Assembly (NCBI GenBank): GCA_014526335.1
Contig: JACTAT010000037.1
Coordinates: forward strand, 11,844,008-11,908,007
Length of the DNA stretch: 64,000 nt
Reading direction: 5' to 3'
Source: Chrysaora quinquecirrha
Lineage: Eukaryota; Cnidaria; Scyphozoa; Semaeostomeae; Pelagiidae
Of the stretch, positions 22,150 to 32,509 are shown piece by piece; within the stretch, counting starts at the first letter, position 1; every line of letters begins with the position of its first letter. Below the pieces are notes generated by a model. It did not search any database. It saw only the letters and a list, made by a program, of their open reading frames with translations, and was not told the origin of the DNA. A program made the translations under genes and the position numbers.

Positions 22150-22330
22150 GCCGTAGTCTAGAGTTGCGGGTTGGTTGCTCCCTTTGCCGAAAAAAGTGGT
22201 TATGAATGTTGGTAGGAACATGTTGTTTTAGCCTGTCTCCTAGTGTCTGGGAAGTGCGGCCTACTTACCTAGCATCACATTGGCACGAAAAATCATAAAT
22301 AACCAAACTTTTCTGTGGTAGGCACGCAAT
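22150..22330 (-). pseudogene. PLE GIY-YIG endonuclease fragment
   Basis: The minus strand gives a degraded reading FSCQCDAR, a stop, VGRTSQTLGDRLKQHVPTNI, then FRQREQPTRNSRLRRTLKHD. This is the second half of the GIY-YIG nuclease found at the C-terminus of PLEs. It is closely related to the fragment at 29950-30125 (YVGRTSQRLGDRI), so both come from one PLE family, different from the 10-13 kb copy. Confidence 0.65.
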
Positions 22331-22370
22331 CCTTTTCAATGGATGGCAGAACTTTCCAAGTGCTAAAGAT

Positions 22371-22494
22371 CAACCTAGGGTAGACAGAAAGAGTTCTTTT
22401 TCCCACTTGGACTCTTCAATTAAATTTCATTGTTCTTCCCGCCTAAAGCTGATTGGTGTTTAAAACACAATGCAAATTCAGCTTTTCTTTCTGA
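22371..22494. repeat. Right arm of the 130-bp inverted repeat
   Basis: Reverse complement of 21950-22083 with few differences. Together with the enclosed PLE nuclease fragment it resembles the inverted terminal arrangement seen in some PLE insertions. Confidence 0.8.
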
Positions 22495-22956
22495 TTACTT
22501 GACTATACTTAACTGATTGCATAAATGCAACTACGGATAACTGTAGCTTTACAGAGAAACTAAAGAAGCAGTCGTTTGTGCAATCCATAAAAAGAATGAC
22601 ATATCAAAAAATTAAACTAGAGACTAATTAGTGTCCTATCAGCCATGTCCAAATTTTTGAACGAATCATGGGTGAGCAAGTAAATCACTATTTTGTAGGC
22701 TAATAATCTTGATTGCTTTCTGGCTGTTGAGAAGTTTATAGGACACAACATGCTTTGTTTTGAGTAGTTCAAACATGGAAAAGTGCTTCGATATCTCGGG
22801 TATAGTAGGAACAATCTGAATGGATTTGTCGAAAGCATATCATTGTATATCTCAAGATCTAATAATTGTAAAGTTGGAGGCCTTAGGGTTAAAAAAATGC
22901 TCCGAAATTTGTCTATAGTTTTCTGACAAACCGAACACAAAGGCTTAAAACACAGT
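22495..22956. other. Unassigned AT-rich stretch
   Basis: A 107-codon minus frame (22617-22940) has no recognisable motif. Nothing else was seen before the TIR at 22957. Confidence 0.4.
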
Positions 22957-23894
22957 AAATCCTCGAATTAGCCCCCTGGGGCCTTAACTATTCATCATTA
23001 AATTGTAGGGGGCTTATTCGAGACTGGGAGTTAAACGAGGGGGGAGCTTATAAAATTATTCACAAAAACATCTTTTAGTATGTAGAAACAGACGATAAAT
23101 AGTGACTTTTCCATTTGATTTTTTAATTCCAGAAAGACATAAACGGTTATTTAGACATAGCCAGTTAATTCGACATAAACATGAATAAATAAATAATTAA
23201 TTATCGACTAGCCCATTTTTTAGTATGTTTCGCGCTTGGGGGAAGTAAAAATAACATTAAGTTTGATTTGAGGATAGCATTGTTTGATGAGACGGGTTAA
23301 TTGGGTTTTAATTTTTAAGCTATACGATCCAAGAAAAGGAAGGCAGAAAATGAGCGTAGTTTTTCCATCGTCATTGGGACGAGGGGAGGGTTTATTTTGA
23401 AATTTATGATTAAGAAACTTAGGAATGATGCTGTCGATGAGATTAGAAGGATAGCAATTAAGCAGAAGAATATGTTTGATGCGAGTAATTTCAGCATGAA
23501 AATTATGATAGGAAGAACAAATATGAAAAGCACGGTAGATAAGAACTTTCACGAGGTTTATTTTGTATATATCAGGAAACAAAGTAGCGAAATTAGTGTA
23601 GAGGCCAGTAAAGGTCTTTTTACGAAATAAATTAGTGGAAAAAAAACTCTTGTTGTCATTACGAGATATTTAGATATCAAGAAATGATAAAACGTTGTTG
23701 GACTCGAGTTCCATGGTAAAAGAAATATTCCTGTCATAACTTGATTAAGTACCAATATGGACTAAAAAGGCTAACACCAACATGCCAGGAGCGGGGGCTT
23801 CCTATTCGAGGGTTGCTTAACAGCAATTGTTCCTTCGAGGGCGGGGGCTAATTCGAGGGGCGGGCTTATTTGAAGGGGGGCAATTCGAGGATTT
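22957..23894. mobile_element. Terminal-inverted-repeat unit enclosing PLE sequence
   Basis: The left end AAATCCTCGAATTAGCCCC and right end GGGGCAATTCGAGGATTT are inverted repeats. The subterminal zones repeat CTTATTCGAG and GGGGGCTAATTCGAG words. Most of the interior is a PLE RT/thumb fragment, so either a TIR element was hit by a PLE or the PLE is bounded by two facing copies of a short repeat. No target duplication was found. Confidence 0.6.
23217..23730 (-). pseudogene. PLE reverse transcriptase C-terminal (thumb) fragment
   Basis: The minus strand reads ISFTMELESNNVLSFLDI, a stop, ISRNDNKSFFSTNLFRKKTF, then INLVKVLIYRAFHICSSYHN, FHAEITRIKHILLLNCYPSN and finally FLGSYSLKIKTQLTRLIKQC. These are the conserved segments after the catalytic core of PLE RTs (LPFLD, RKxTxTxxY, LxxRAxxICS, P(F/Y)xGxxS). 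The nuclease that should follow is missing. It may belong to the same family as the fragments at 22.2 and 30.0 kb. Confidence 0.75.
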
Positions 23895-23939
23895 CCAGGA
23901 CAGCTCACCACAGCATATCTCACTGCCGTACAAAAGAGA

Positions 23940-24282
23940 CCGGTTCCTGGACCCTTACTTTTCAAAATCCCTTGAAACGATCTGTTTTAAATGGAACTAG
24001 AATCGTAAGATATGTAAATTTGCTGATGACAGGACAATGTACCCGTGCGATACATCTGTGGAAGCAGTCATGACAAGGTTAGATGATGACCTGCAGGGAA
24101 TAATTCAAAAGTTGACTAACAACAGCATGAGTGCGAATTCTTCAAAATTCCAATTAATTTTTTCAGGGGTAAAAGGGAGGAATGAACAATGTCTTAACAT
24201 GAGAGGCCAATGGATTCCAAAAAGCGAACATGTAAAACTTCTGGGATTGAAAAATGACAACACACGTAAGTCAAGACCATAA
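23940..24282 (+). pseudogene. LINE reverse transcriptase fragment
   Basis: The plus strand reads GSWTLTFQNPLKRSVLNGT in one frame (a shifted form of GPLLFxIxxNDL). Then ICKFADDRTMYPCDTSVEAV and LQGIIQKLTNNSMSANSSKF QLIFSGVK follow, ending near a stop at 24280. FADD is the RT catalytic motif C, and the N..KxQxxxF pattern after it is typical of CR1-like LINEs. It might belong to the LINE at 20.6-21.7 kb, dispersed by later insertions. Confidence 0.65.
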
Positions 24283-24359
24283 TTAGGAGAACATGAGTCG
24301 AAGAGACCTTTGAACTCCGTAGTATAATGTCGAATTTTTCGGCATACCGGAAATTGATG

Positions 24360-24615
24360 ACCCGGGACGCAGTAGGCACCCAGGACGTCGGACGTGGGAC
24401 GCAAGTAGGACGTGGGACACAAAAACCGGAGTGGGACGCGGGACTCAGGTGGGACTCGAGACGTGGGACTCAGGTGGGACCTGGGACGTGGGACTCAGGT
24501 GGGGTCTTAGACGCGGGACTTAGGTCGGACCTAAGATGCGGGACTCAGGTGGGACCCTGGACCTGGAACGCAGGTTAGACTTGGACCTGGCAACCAAATT
24601 GGACCTGCAATCTTT
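24360..24615. repeat. Minisatellite GGGACTCAGGTGGGACCT
   Basis: Imperfect units of about 24 bp alternate GGGACGTGGGACTCAGGTGGGACC variants. A further remnant (TTGGACCTGGAACCTGGGGCCAGGGACTC) lies at 24845-24905 after about 230 bp of unrelated sequence. Word usage is related to the array at the window start. Confidence 0.8.
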
Positions 24616-24909
24616 GACAAAATATATTGGAACTGAGGCAGTTTTTAAATCTACTCATAATTCCCCCCCTCCCCCCAGCACAATGTTGTTCATATTTGTT
24701 CGGTATGCCGCAATGCAGCACTTACACCTGCACAACATTGTTCAGGGGGACAGGGGGTTGAAAATATTGACCACATGATGAAAAAGCGAGAGACATAGGA
24801 TTTTGATCACAAATTCCAGTATTTTTGTCCAGGATTGTGGGACAGGGAAAGCAAGTTGGACCTGGAACCTGGGGCCAGGGACTCACTTGGGACCTGAAAC
24901 TTGGCACAA

Positions 24910-25830
24910 CGATGGGGTCTGAAACAAGACTTTGACGTAAAAAGTGGTTGCTTGCTGGAACATAAGTAGGACGTTTGACTCTAGATCAGTTGATAGTAAA
25001 ACTGAATCAACATAATTGAATATCTATGAGAAAGCTTTTCACAAAACATGTTTTAAAAGTAGCAAAATGAAACCAAAGTTAACTGTTCATAACTGTTCAT
25101 AAATAATCAGATTTAAATTCTACTCATATTACCAACGAACGAATTGTAACAGAAAACGAGGATAAAGCTTATGATTTTTGCTCCACTAGTGCATTTTTTA
25201 TTTTTTCTTACAGAGGGCAGAAAATGCATCCAGTACACTAACAGAACAAAAGTTCTTCTCAACGGTTAGATTTTGTTCTCCTTTATCCTGGGGGATACTG
25301 CAGCCTTTTTTGCAGTGTCGGGAAACCTAGAGTTTCGAGTACTGCATTTTATCGCATTAGATAGCGGGACAGTAAGTAAGCTCGTCAGCAGCTAAAGACA
25401 CGAGCTTCGGTGGACTCTGACCCCCCAGTTGAATTTTAAATGCCAATGCCTGCTATAAGTAAATTCACATCTATTTCTTCTACTTCATTAAAAATGAAAG
25501 CGTCAAGATTAGTAACAGGGTTCTGCAAAATAGACAGTACACCAGCTAATCCTTGTATTTTTCAAGGATTAATTACATGAGATGTCTATCGTTGTCTATT
25601 TCCGTCATATCAGCAACGCTGCTAGGTTTCTCTCCACTAGTTTTCTCTGTAAATTCTCTATTATCAGTTACTATTGATTCACCTTTTACAAGTGTGATAT
25701 CCATCTAGTTAATTACATGACCTTTATTTTACAGGAATGGCTTTACTAGATTCCAGAATTTTTTATTCAAAATGAGTCCATTTTGTGGTAGCCCGTTTAG
25801 TGGATTAAAATTTTCCAAAAAGCAAAAAAT
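24910..25830. other. AT-rich stretch, nothing recognised
   Basis: No ORF above about 60 codons with protein-like sequence and no repeats with defined ends were seen, apart from an ATAACTGTTCAT duplication near 25085. Confidence 0.45.
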
Positions 25831-25967
25831 TGTTCAGAGCATTTTTTAAGGAATTTTTGCTGCGGGGGCAAAATCGTGAAAGGGCACCAATTTTTAGATG
25901 AGGTAGTTAAAAAAATTCGCTAAGAGTTTCAAACAATAATCCATCTCTTGAAAAAATAAAGATTTAC

Positions 25968-28400
25968 AAACACCCATGATCACTCTTAAAAAACTTTTTA
26001 ACAAAATCCCGTTCTTGATAAAGTTCGCTACATGGCTCCCGATTTCTTCTGTCTTTCTGTTTAAGAAACTCGTATACTGCTTGCCTTGGGTCGAAATGTG
26101 CAGTGCCTTTACCGTTTAATGAAACGTGCATTATCCCATTAATTGTTTCTTGTTTCAATGATGCTCTTTTTGTTGATTTAAACGTTATTATAATGAGATA
26201 CTGCCCTCTCTGTGGCCATACTGTCAGGAGTGAGGGTCAAGAAAGTGGCTAAGAATTTCCTCATTATTCCAGTGCTTGCTCTGCCATTTTTTCTTAACTT
26301 CAAAGCAAGAGATATGCCCTTGTCCTTGATGTCCAATTCTTCAATTTCAGCCACTTTTCCCCAAGAAATACAGACATCAGACACATATTCTTCTAGAATG
26401 CCTTCTCCTAAAATTTGAGAGACCAGGTCCCTGCTGGTTACAATGAACTCGTTTGCTGTGCGGGCATTCATCATCTTCTCCAAGTTTCCCACTGTCCCAT
26501 CATCTTCAATGCTTATTCTTTGTGACAAGAAATTGATAGCCGACTGTGTGACTTCATTCCTCACTGCACTGTCATACCTGCCCATTGTTGTTACAAATTG
26601 GTTTCTACTGGCTCTTTTCTCTCGTTGGTGTACATCCACGTCGTTTTCTTGCAGTTACTTTTTATATTGCTCTTCTTTTCCTCCGGCACTGCCATCTCTT
26701 TCATGACATTGAGATTTCTAAGGGCAGAGTCTCTTGCAGTTATAATATCTGGCAAAATGAGGTCAGCCATTTGAAATTGTTTTTAAAGCCTCTGAAATAT
26801 AATACAAAGGTCATACATGTACGCTGTTAGCCACACCTGTTGAGATCCAATGCTCCATTTTTTCAAGAATCCTTTTGCTGTATTTTGCTCAATTCTTTTA
26901 GATGGGATTACTCCGTCGGATATTTTTTGCCATACCCTTTTTGCAGCCTCGAGATTGTGCAGCACTGCTTTCAATACATTCGCTGTGTGCTCTGCAAATC
27001 TTATTTCGAAGTGTTTAGGAAATGCCAAACATTCTTTCTTTTCTACCTGAAAAAGCTTTGTCCTGCGAGGAGATGCCCGGAAAAATGAAACCATTGACAA
27101 AACATGGGTCATCCATACAGCTAGCTCAGAAACTTCGGATTGCACAGACTCTAAAGCTAGATCTGATCGGTGGCATACGCATCATAAAGTTAGAATATCC
27201 CTTCCGATTTGTTCTTTTAAAAGTTTCCACAATCCTCCGATTTTTCCAGTGTTAGCACTCTCTCCGTCAGTTGTTATTCCAACCAGGTTGCCAGTATCTA
27301 TTCCAACGTTGTCGAGGCATTGTACTAAAGAGTCTAACAACCCATGTGCCCCACCCTGGTCACTCGAGGAAATACCAAGAAAAAGCGTTTGCACAGATAT
27401 TTCATTATTTGGTACGAATCTTACGGTTACAAACTTTGTGTCAACTTGTTGTCTGTCTGAACTGCCGTCAATTTGCTCTGAGTAACATAAACTGTCTTTT
27501 AGCAAAGACGCCATATTTTCAATCTCCAATCTCACAATGATATTCCTCATTTCTGCATAGGTGACTGGGTCACGATAATGATAAAAACCAGAATTTTCAA
27601 ACGGGACAAAATCAGTATCAAATCCATCTGAATGAAAGATGCGTAGCAAATTGTTGCCATGCTCAACTGCAAGAGATCGTGATTGCCAACTTCTAGCACT
27701 AACTGTTTCCAATCTGCAATCATTGTATAATTGTATACATCGATCGCCATTCTTATTAGGAAAATTCATGGTCTCCTTTTACATTTTCAAACACTCTAAC
27801 CCAGGGGTGGTCTTTCGACATCGTTTTCCAAGCAGCATTATGACATTCTAATCGTTTGGCTTCTTCGTGACACGGTGAAAGCAGATGATCAACTACATAC
27901 ATTAGCTATTCTTTTCCATCAACTCGAATGCCTGATGCCATTGGCAAGTGACCGTTCATTGAAAGCTTTATGACATCAGATTCGTATTTCTGGCATGTTG
28001 TACAGATCATTTTCTTGCGTTTCCTTTTATCTTTCACTTCCTGTCTTACTTCGAGACAGCATTCCGAGTGAAGAAGCCAGGTTATATCAAGCTTTTCCCC
28101 TCTGTACCAGGTCGTGTCCACGGTCGTGTCTGTGTCATCTTTCCTTTCGTCTTCCTTAATTTCATCTTCTTTATTGTCGTCGATGGTTTGTATTTCTCTC
28201 ATTCCAAATGAATTTTGCTCTGGTTGGCGGCTGCTCCCAAGTACTTCTAGCCCTAGGGATGTATTTTCTGAGATCACATCTTTCGTTTTTCCAAAAAAAT
28301 TTAGCAGTGATTTCTGACCAGGTGCTGAAGCTGCAGCTTTCAAAGCATTCTGGACATTCCTTTTTCGTTTTTCATTACCACTGAGCTGCTTCCTTTTCAT
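25968..28400 (-). pseudogene. hAT-family transposase-like gene of ZNF862/KIAA1586 type, broken
   Basis: Collinear minus-strand frames rebuild the layout of these domesticated-like hAT proteins. A basic N-terminus (MKRKQLSGNEKRKRNVQNAL) is followed by an acidic linker, then a zinc-binding segment MICTTCQKYESDVIKLSMNG. The RNase-H-like core comes next, with DFVPFENSGFYHY, SDQGGAHGLLDSLVQCLDN, GITTDGESANTGKIGGLWKL and HRSDLALESVQSEV. The C-terminal dimerisation segment is DSMATERAVSHYNN. Members bind DNA and, in transposons, cut and paste hAT elements. Breaks include stops at about 27900, 27180 and 26785, and shifts at about 27770 and 26174. Length (about 800 codons) is near full. Possible element ends are described separately. 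It could be a decayed transposon or a decayed host paralogue. Confidence 0.8.
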
Positions 28401-28804
28401 CTTTGAATCGTTCTAACCCTGTGTCTTTTCTTGGCTTGAAATTCTTGTTTAAGATAATGATATTGCAGAGAGATCAGAGACTTCAGACGTATAATTATTA
28501 AGACCTGCTAGTATTACATACGGTACGCCTGTCTGATCTATGATATTTGTTTCGTACTGTTCTTCAAAATTTTATATTTCTCACAATAACCCAGTCCCAT
28601 GTGGGCAAAAAGTGTTAAATGGCTACGAAATTAACAACCAGCTTACAAGCACAAACAATAGCTTTTTCTGTCAAAATGTTTTATATTCCTGGAAGCACAT
28701 GTCATGTGAATAATCAATGAAAGTGTTAATTAAACCTTTAATGATCAGATTCTAAATTTCCTCATTATTTTATCAAATTCTTTCACGAATACTTCAACCT
28801 TCTA

Positions 28805-29388
28805 CAGGGTGGCCCAAAAATTTCTGAATAAATTTTCTCAAGGAGGAATTTTATCAAATTTATACCAGGTAATATTCAAGTCAAGTGCGATATCGTGTAG
28901 GAATATGTTGGTGATAAAAGCTTCCATCTCCGCGCAATAGGACATTAAATTCATGATGTCCAAAACCAGCTGTTTATTCCATCATTGCGTACTGTACTGC
29001 AATCGTGCGTGAAGGAGAATCATTATCCCAGAGTAAAATTGTCACGACCATTAATGTATGGTCAGTCATATTAGAGAAGTGTATTGAGCAGGATTGAGGA
29101 CATTTTGAATATCATTTGACTGAAAGAATGAGTTACTGATTTTTCTGTTTTGTTGCGTAAGGATTATGTAAGGGTATAAAGTTGCATATTTTGTTACAGT
29201 ACGTTTTTGGACTGTAAAGTTTTAAAGTCAATTTATTCAGAGATACTAACCCATATCATCGTGATATTTACAAGATATATCTCACTTGAGTTGAATATCA
29301 TGTAGTAATAATTTCATGAAATTCCAAATTAAGAATAAATTATTCATAAATTATTTAGTTAGGGGTCCCTTTTTTTTGGGCCACCCTG
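28805..29388. mobile_element. Mariner/Tc1-type MITE, copy 1 (584 bp)
   Basis: The ends CAGGGTGGCCCAAAAA and TTTTTTTGGGCCACCCTG are inverted repeats, each flanked by TA (28803-28804 and 29389-29390), the target of Tc1/mariner elements. A second copy of the same family is at 54095-54640 in the opposite orientation. No transposase frame is present, so it moves only with help from a related enzyme. Confidence 0.85.
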
Positions 29389-29724
29389 TATTTATAAAAA
29401 GCGTTAGATGATGGGCCCTCAACTACGGGGGCATTTTCACCTCACTACGGGGGAAAGCATTGGGCCTGCGGGGGCAAATTTCCCCGTAGTAACAATGTTA
29501 AAAAATGCTCTGAAATTGTTCCCTTCCCTTTAAAATTTGATCTCGTTTTCTAAAGACAGAACGTGACGCCATAATGACGCCATAAAGTAAAAAAGTGCAA
29601 TAATTTGATGTTCTTCCGATTTCTTCTACCACCGATGGAATAAAGGGAGAAAATAGTGCTAATAATAGTGCTCTAACAGCTATTACATAGTCTTTGAGTT
29701 GTACAAAACTTCTAAAATGTGATG

Positions 29725-29800
29725 AACAGCGGAATCATTTTCGGGCATACTTAAAAGCTTTTTTCGTCTGATACTCCTCAGAGTAAAAAGCATGGTCCGC
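29725..29800 (+). repeat. Dispersed repeat R1, copy 2
   Basis: CGGGCATACTTAAAAGCTTTTTTCGTCTGATACTCCTCAGAGTA matches the copies at 21838 and 54745. It lies about 150 bp before a PLE endonuclease fragment on the same strand. Confidence 0.65.
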
Positions 29801-29949
29801 AAAAGTGCTCTGTTTACCTAAAAGTGCCTTGGATAGGAAATGTCTCATTGTGACTCGAAATTCAAATTAAAAAGGTCAGTACTAAGTGCTTCGCTGCTGC
29901 CAACCCTCGGTTAGTTTTGAGGACTCGGAAAGCTCTACTATCCATTCAA

Positions 29950-30125
29950 AAGGATTGCGTACGTACAGCACAAAAAGTTCAGTCATTTATGAATTTTCGT
30001 GCCGGTGTGATGCCAGGTACGTAGGTCGTACTTCCCAGAGATTAGGTGATAGGATATAGCTGCATGTCCCTACTAATATTCGTCAGCACAACTTTCGGCA
30101 AAGAGAGCAACCACCCCGTGTGCAA
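29950..30125 (+). pseudogene. PLE GIY-YIG endonuclease fragment
   Basis: The plus strand reads FSCRCDARYVGRTSQRLGDR, a stop, then LHVPTNIRQHNFRQREQPP. C-x-C followed by RYVGRT (the YIG half), then QRLxxRxxxHVP is the nuclease of endonuclease-bearing PLEs. It is related to the minus-strand fragment at 22150-22330. Only about 60 codons remain. Confidence 0.7.
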
Positions 30126-31260
30126 TGTATTAATTTTTCTCATCTTTATCTTTATTTGAAAAATAGACGTCATAGAGGGCGATAATTCACATCAGAAGAC
30201 AACTTTATGGATTAGTTCAAGTTTCTAATGGGCGGGCCATCAGTCGGAAAATTTGGCACTCAGTCGGTATATGTGTGTATCGAAATTTGCCCCACACCAC
30301 CACCAAGAATCCTGAATTTCTGCCTCTGATGAATACGAACGCCCTTTTTCTAGAATTGTTGAAAAACACTGCCTAGGCTGGACTTTTTTCTCAAACAAAA
30401 GATAATCTTCAGTGCTTTTATGTAGTTTCAACGCTAAGAAAAGACTCTGACAGCGCCATCTGCTTCCGTGTGCAGTATGATGGTCATCAACTACAACTAA
30501 AACTTGCTTTCATTGTCAAAGTTCTTTTTCATTGCAAGAATGATGAAGTTTGAAATCGAAAATCGTATTTCTGGCAAATAAACCAAATTCATTTCGATGA
30601 CGTACCTCCAATAATTTGCATTTAGATCTGAGGAGCCTTTCAGCTCAAAATACGTCGTAAGCATGCCTATATTTGACTTTCGCAGCCCTCGCATTGTTAA
30701 ATGAACGAAAAGAACACTTGTGAGGGCCATAAACTTTTAATATTACGAACAAAATATTACGAGCCATATGTTGACTGAAAGCTTACATTATTTGTAACCA
30801 TATGCGAATGAAACGATCAAGAATTTTTCGAGAAATGAGCTTTTTAGCATGATTCATTTCTGGTGTCATCAAAAACTCGTTGAATTAGTAAAAAACATTT
30901 GCCGATTTTCTCAAAATACAACGAGCCGTATAAAAGATTAAATAAAAGATTATTAATTTCATGGTGTTTGCAATAATTTGCAACCAAATCAGCCCCACCA
31001 AAAAAATGACTTCATTGAGCACGTGACTTGCCGCAATTTTTTCAAATGGCACGACCGGTGGAAATGATCGTTATACCACCAAAAATCACAATCTGGTGTC
31101 AAAACAAAGGGTTAGATTTTTGTTTTGGTTTGACAACCCCATTGATTAGATTTTTGCTTTCATTGATCTTTCCAATAAGAAACTTAGCCTAATCTATTAA
31201 CAACTCTTGTTATTCACCGAAATACAGGTTTAAAGATGGTAAACATAGAACCTGAAGTGG
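30126..31260. other. No supported gene
   Basis: Minus frames at 30240-30431 and 30497-30730 have protein-like parts (LNANYWRYVIEMNLVYLPE) but no recognised domain. They could be exons of the minus-strand gene suggested at 31.9-32.2 kb or of the OTU gene further right. The link is not supported. Confidence 0.35.
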
Positions 31261-31261
31261 C

Positions 31262-31366
31262 TATCTTAAAAACCCGGAATCCTGAAACTAGAAACCCGGA
31301 ATCTCTAAAACCCGAAATCTAGAAAAACCGGAATCTTTAAAACCCGGAATCTAGCAAACCCGGATG
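31262..31366. repeat. Left array of CCCGGAATC units
   Basis: About six copies of an AAAACCCGGAATCT-type unit (alternating CTTT and CTAG joins). The same unit forms an array in inverted orientation at 32236-32395, about 870 bp away. Confidence 0.8.
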
Positions 31367-31887
31367 GACTAATTGCTTTGATTGGACTAAGCAGATAAGA
31401 CAGAATAAAAGAAATACGTAAGGGACGCTCTTATGACTGAGCATAACTAATAAAACAACGAAGTATAATGAAAAACGGTTATATAACTAATGGCAATTTT
31501 ACTTTTCTTAATAACTAATAACAAAAATTTCTGTCTTGACCAGAACGCGGGGCAATTCACTGCTTAAAAAATATCGTAGCAACTTGCTGAAAATTCCACT
31601 GACTTTGGGAAAATCTTCTGAAACCACACCCTTTAGTTTCCGCATGAATCTCGTACGTCCTATTGAAGATTAAATTACTCATCTCGGAAAAGAATGGATT
31701 CATAATCAATTTCAATTTTGATTTAAGTCGAAAGGTTTGAATTTCGAAAACAAATCGGAAAATTCAATAAGGTAATTTGAATCAAAGATTCATGGAATTA
31801 TTGATGAATGTTTTTCAAAACAGGAGGAGGATTATCGTTAAGTCTTTGTTCAAACTTTGAATTACATAACATGGCGTGGTGACTTAC

Positions 31888-31993
31888 GTTGCCAGCCAGT
31901 TTGAATATTTGTGATGGAGTGTTCAAAAAAGTTTCGAATTCAATCGTTGAAATAATTGGAATAAATGCATCGTCTTGAAGCTGAATCTTTCCA
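31888..31993 (-). CDS. Candidate exon, unrecognised gene
   Basis: On the minus strand an AG precedes GGAAAGATTCAG, and a strong donor (AAC/GTAAGT) follows. The exon encodes GKIQLQDDAFIPIISTIEFE then TFLNTPSQIFKLAGN. The spacing IPIxTIxEFExFL faintly recalls the start of the DUF4806 region, but I cannot confirm this. It follows the exon at 32106-32210 on the same strand. Both lie between the two inverted CCCGGAATC arrays, so they may have been carried by that element. Confidence 0.35.
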
Positions 31994-32105
31994 CTTTTCA
32001 AGAAACCAATTCAAAATTGCATATGTTTTAGGATTGCTTAGGTACGATTTGTAACAGTAGTTTTCCATGTGGATTCAACCCATTCAGAAGTCCAAAATCT
32101 GTGAC

Positions 32106-32210
32106 CTGTTTCTCTTTTGAATTCCCCAATAAAAGACGAATTTCTCCATTCAACATTGCTACTTGCTGCACACTAATAGCTTGTTGGTTTAAAGTCTGGT
32201 GACGCAGCAC
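32106..32210 (-). CDS. Candidate exon, unrecognised gene
   Basis: It is exactly 35 codons, bounded by TGTGCTTCAG/ and /GTCACA on the minus strand. It encodes VLRHQTLNQQAISVQQVAML then NGEIRLLLGNSKEKQ, probably helical. No domain was recognised. The next candidate exon is 31888-31993. A third protein-like segment (VFVDVVTLHIAVCNDVDELK) lies upstream at 32395-32505, also after a possible acceptor. Confidence 0.35.
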
Positions 32211-32235
32211 CTGAAGCACATGGATGTATTACATT

Positions 32236-32395
32236 GTTATCAGATTCCGGGTTTTAAAGATTCCGGGTTTTCTAGATTCCGGGTTTTAAAGATTTAGGGT
32301 TTTCTAGAATTCGGGTTTTGAAGATTCCGGGCTTTCTAGATCCCAGGTTCCAGTTTCCACATTCCAGATTCCGGATTTTAGAGAATCTGAAGTCA
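32236..32395. repeat. Right array of CCCGGAATC units, inverted
   Basis: Repeated AGATTCCGGGTTTT units (complement of the left array), decaying at the right end into GATTCCAGTTTCC variants. Together with 31262-31366 they act as inverted terminal arrays of a unit of about 1.13 kb. Confidence 0.8.
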
Positions 32396-32509
32396 GAAAG
32401 CGGCTTAGATGTATTTCTGAAAGTTTTAATTCATCAACGTCATTGCACACAGCAATATGAAGTGTAACGACATCAACGAAAACTTTAGACAACAGCATCT
32501 CTGAAACGG

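Noticed and set aside
24327..24578. 83-codon ORF
   Set aside because: It translates a minisatellite and shows only repeat-derived composition.
26212..27540. Several plus-strand frames of 66-89 codons
   Set aside because: They are antisense to the hAT transposase-like gene on the minus strand.
32395..32505. Missing OTU 3' exon
   Set aside because: A splice-like border and open frame exist (VDVVTLHIAVCNDVDELK) but the sequence has none of the OTU C-terminal motifs.
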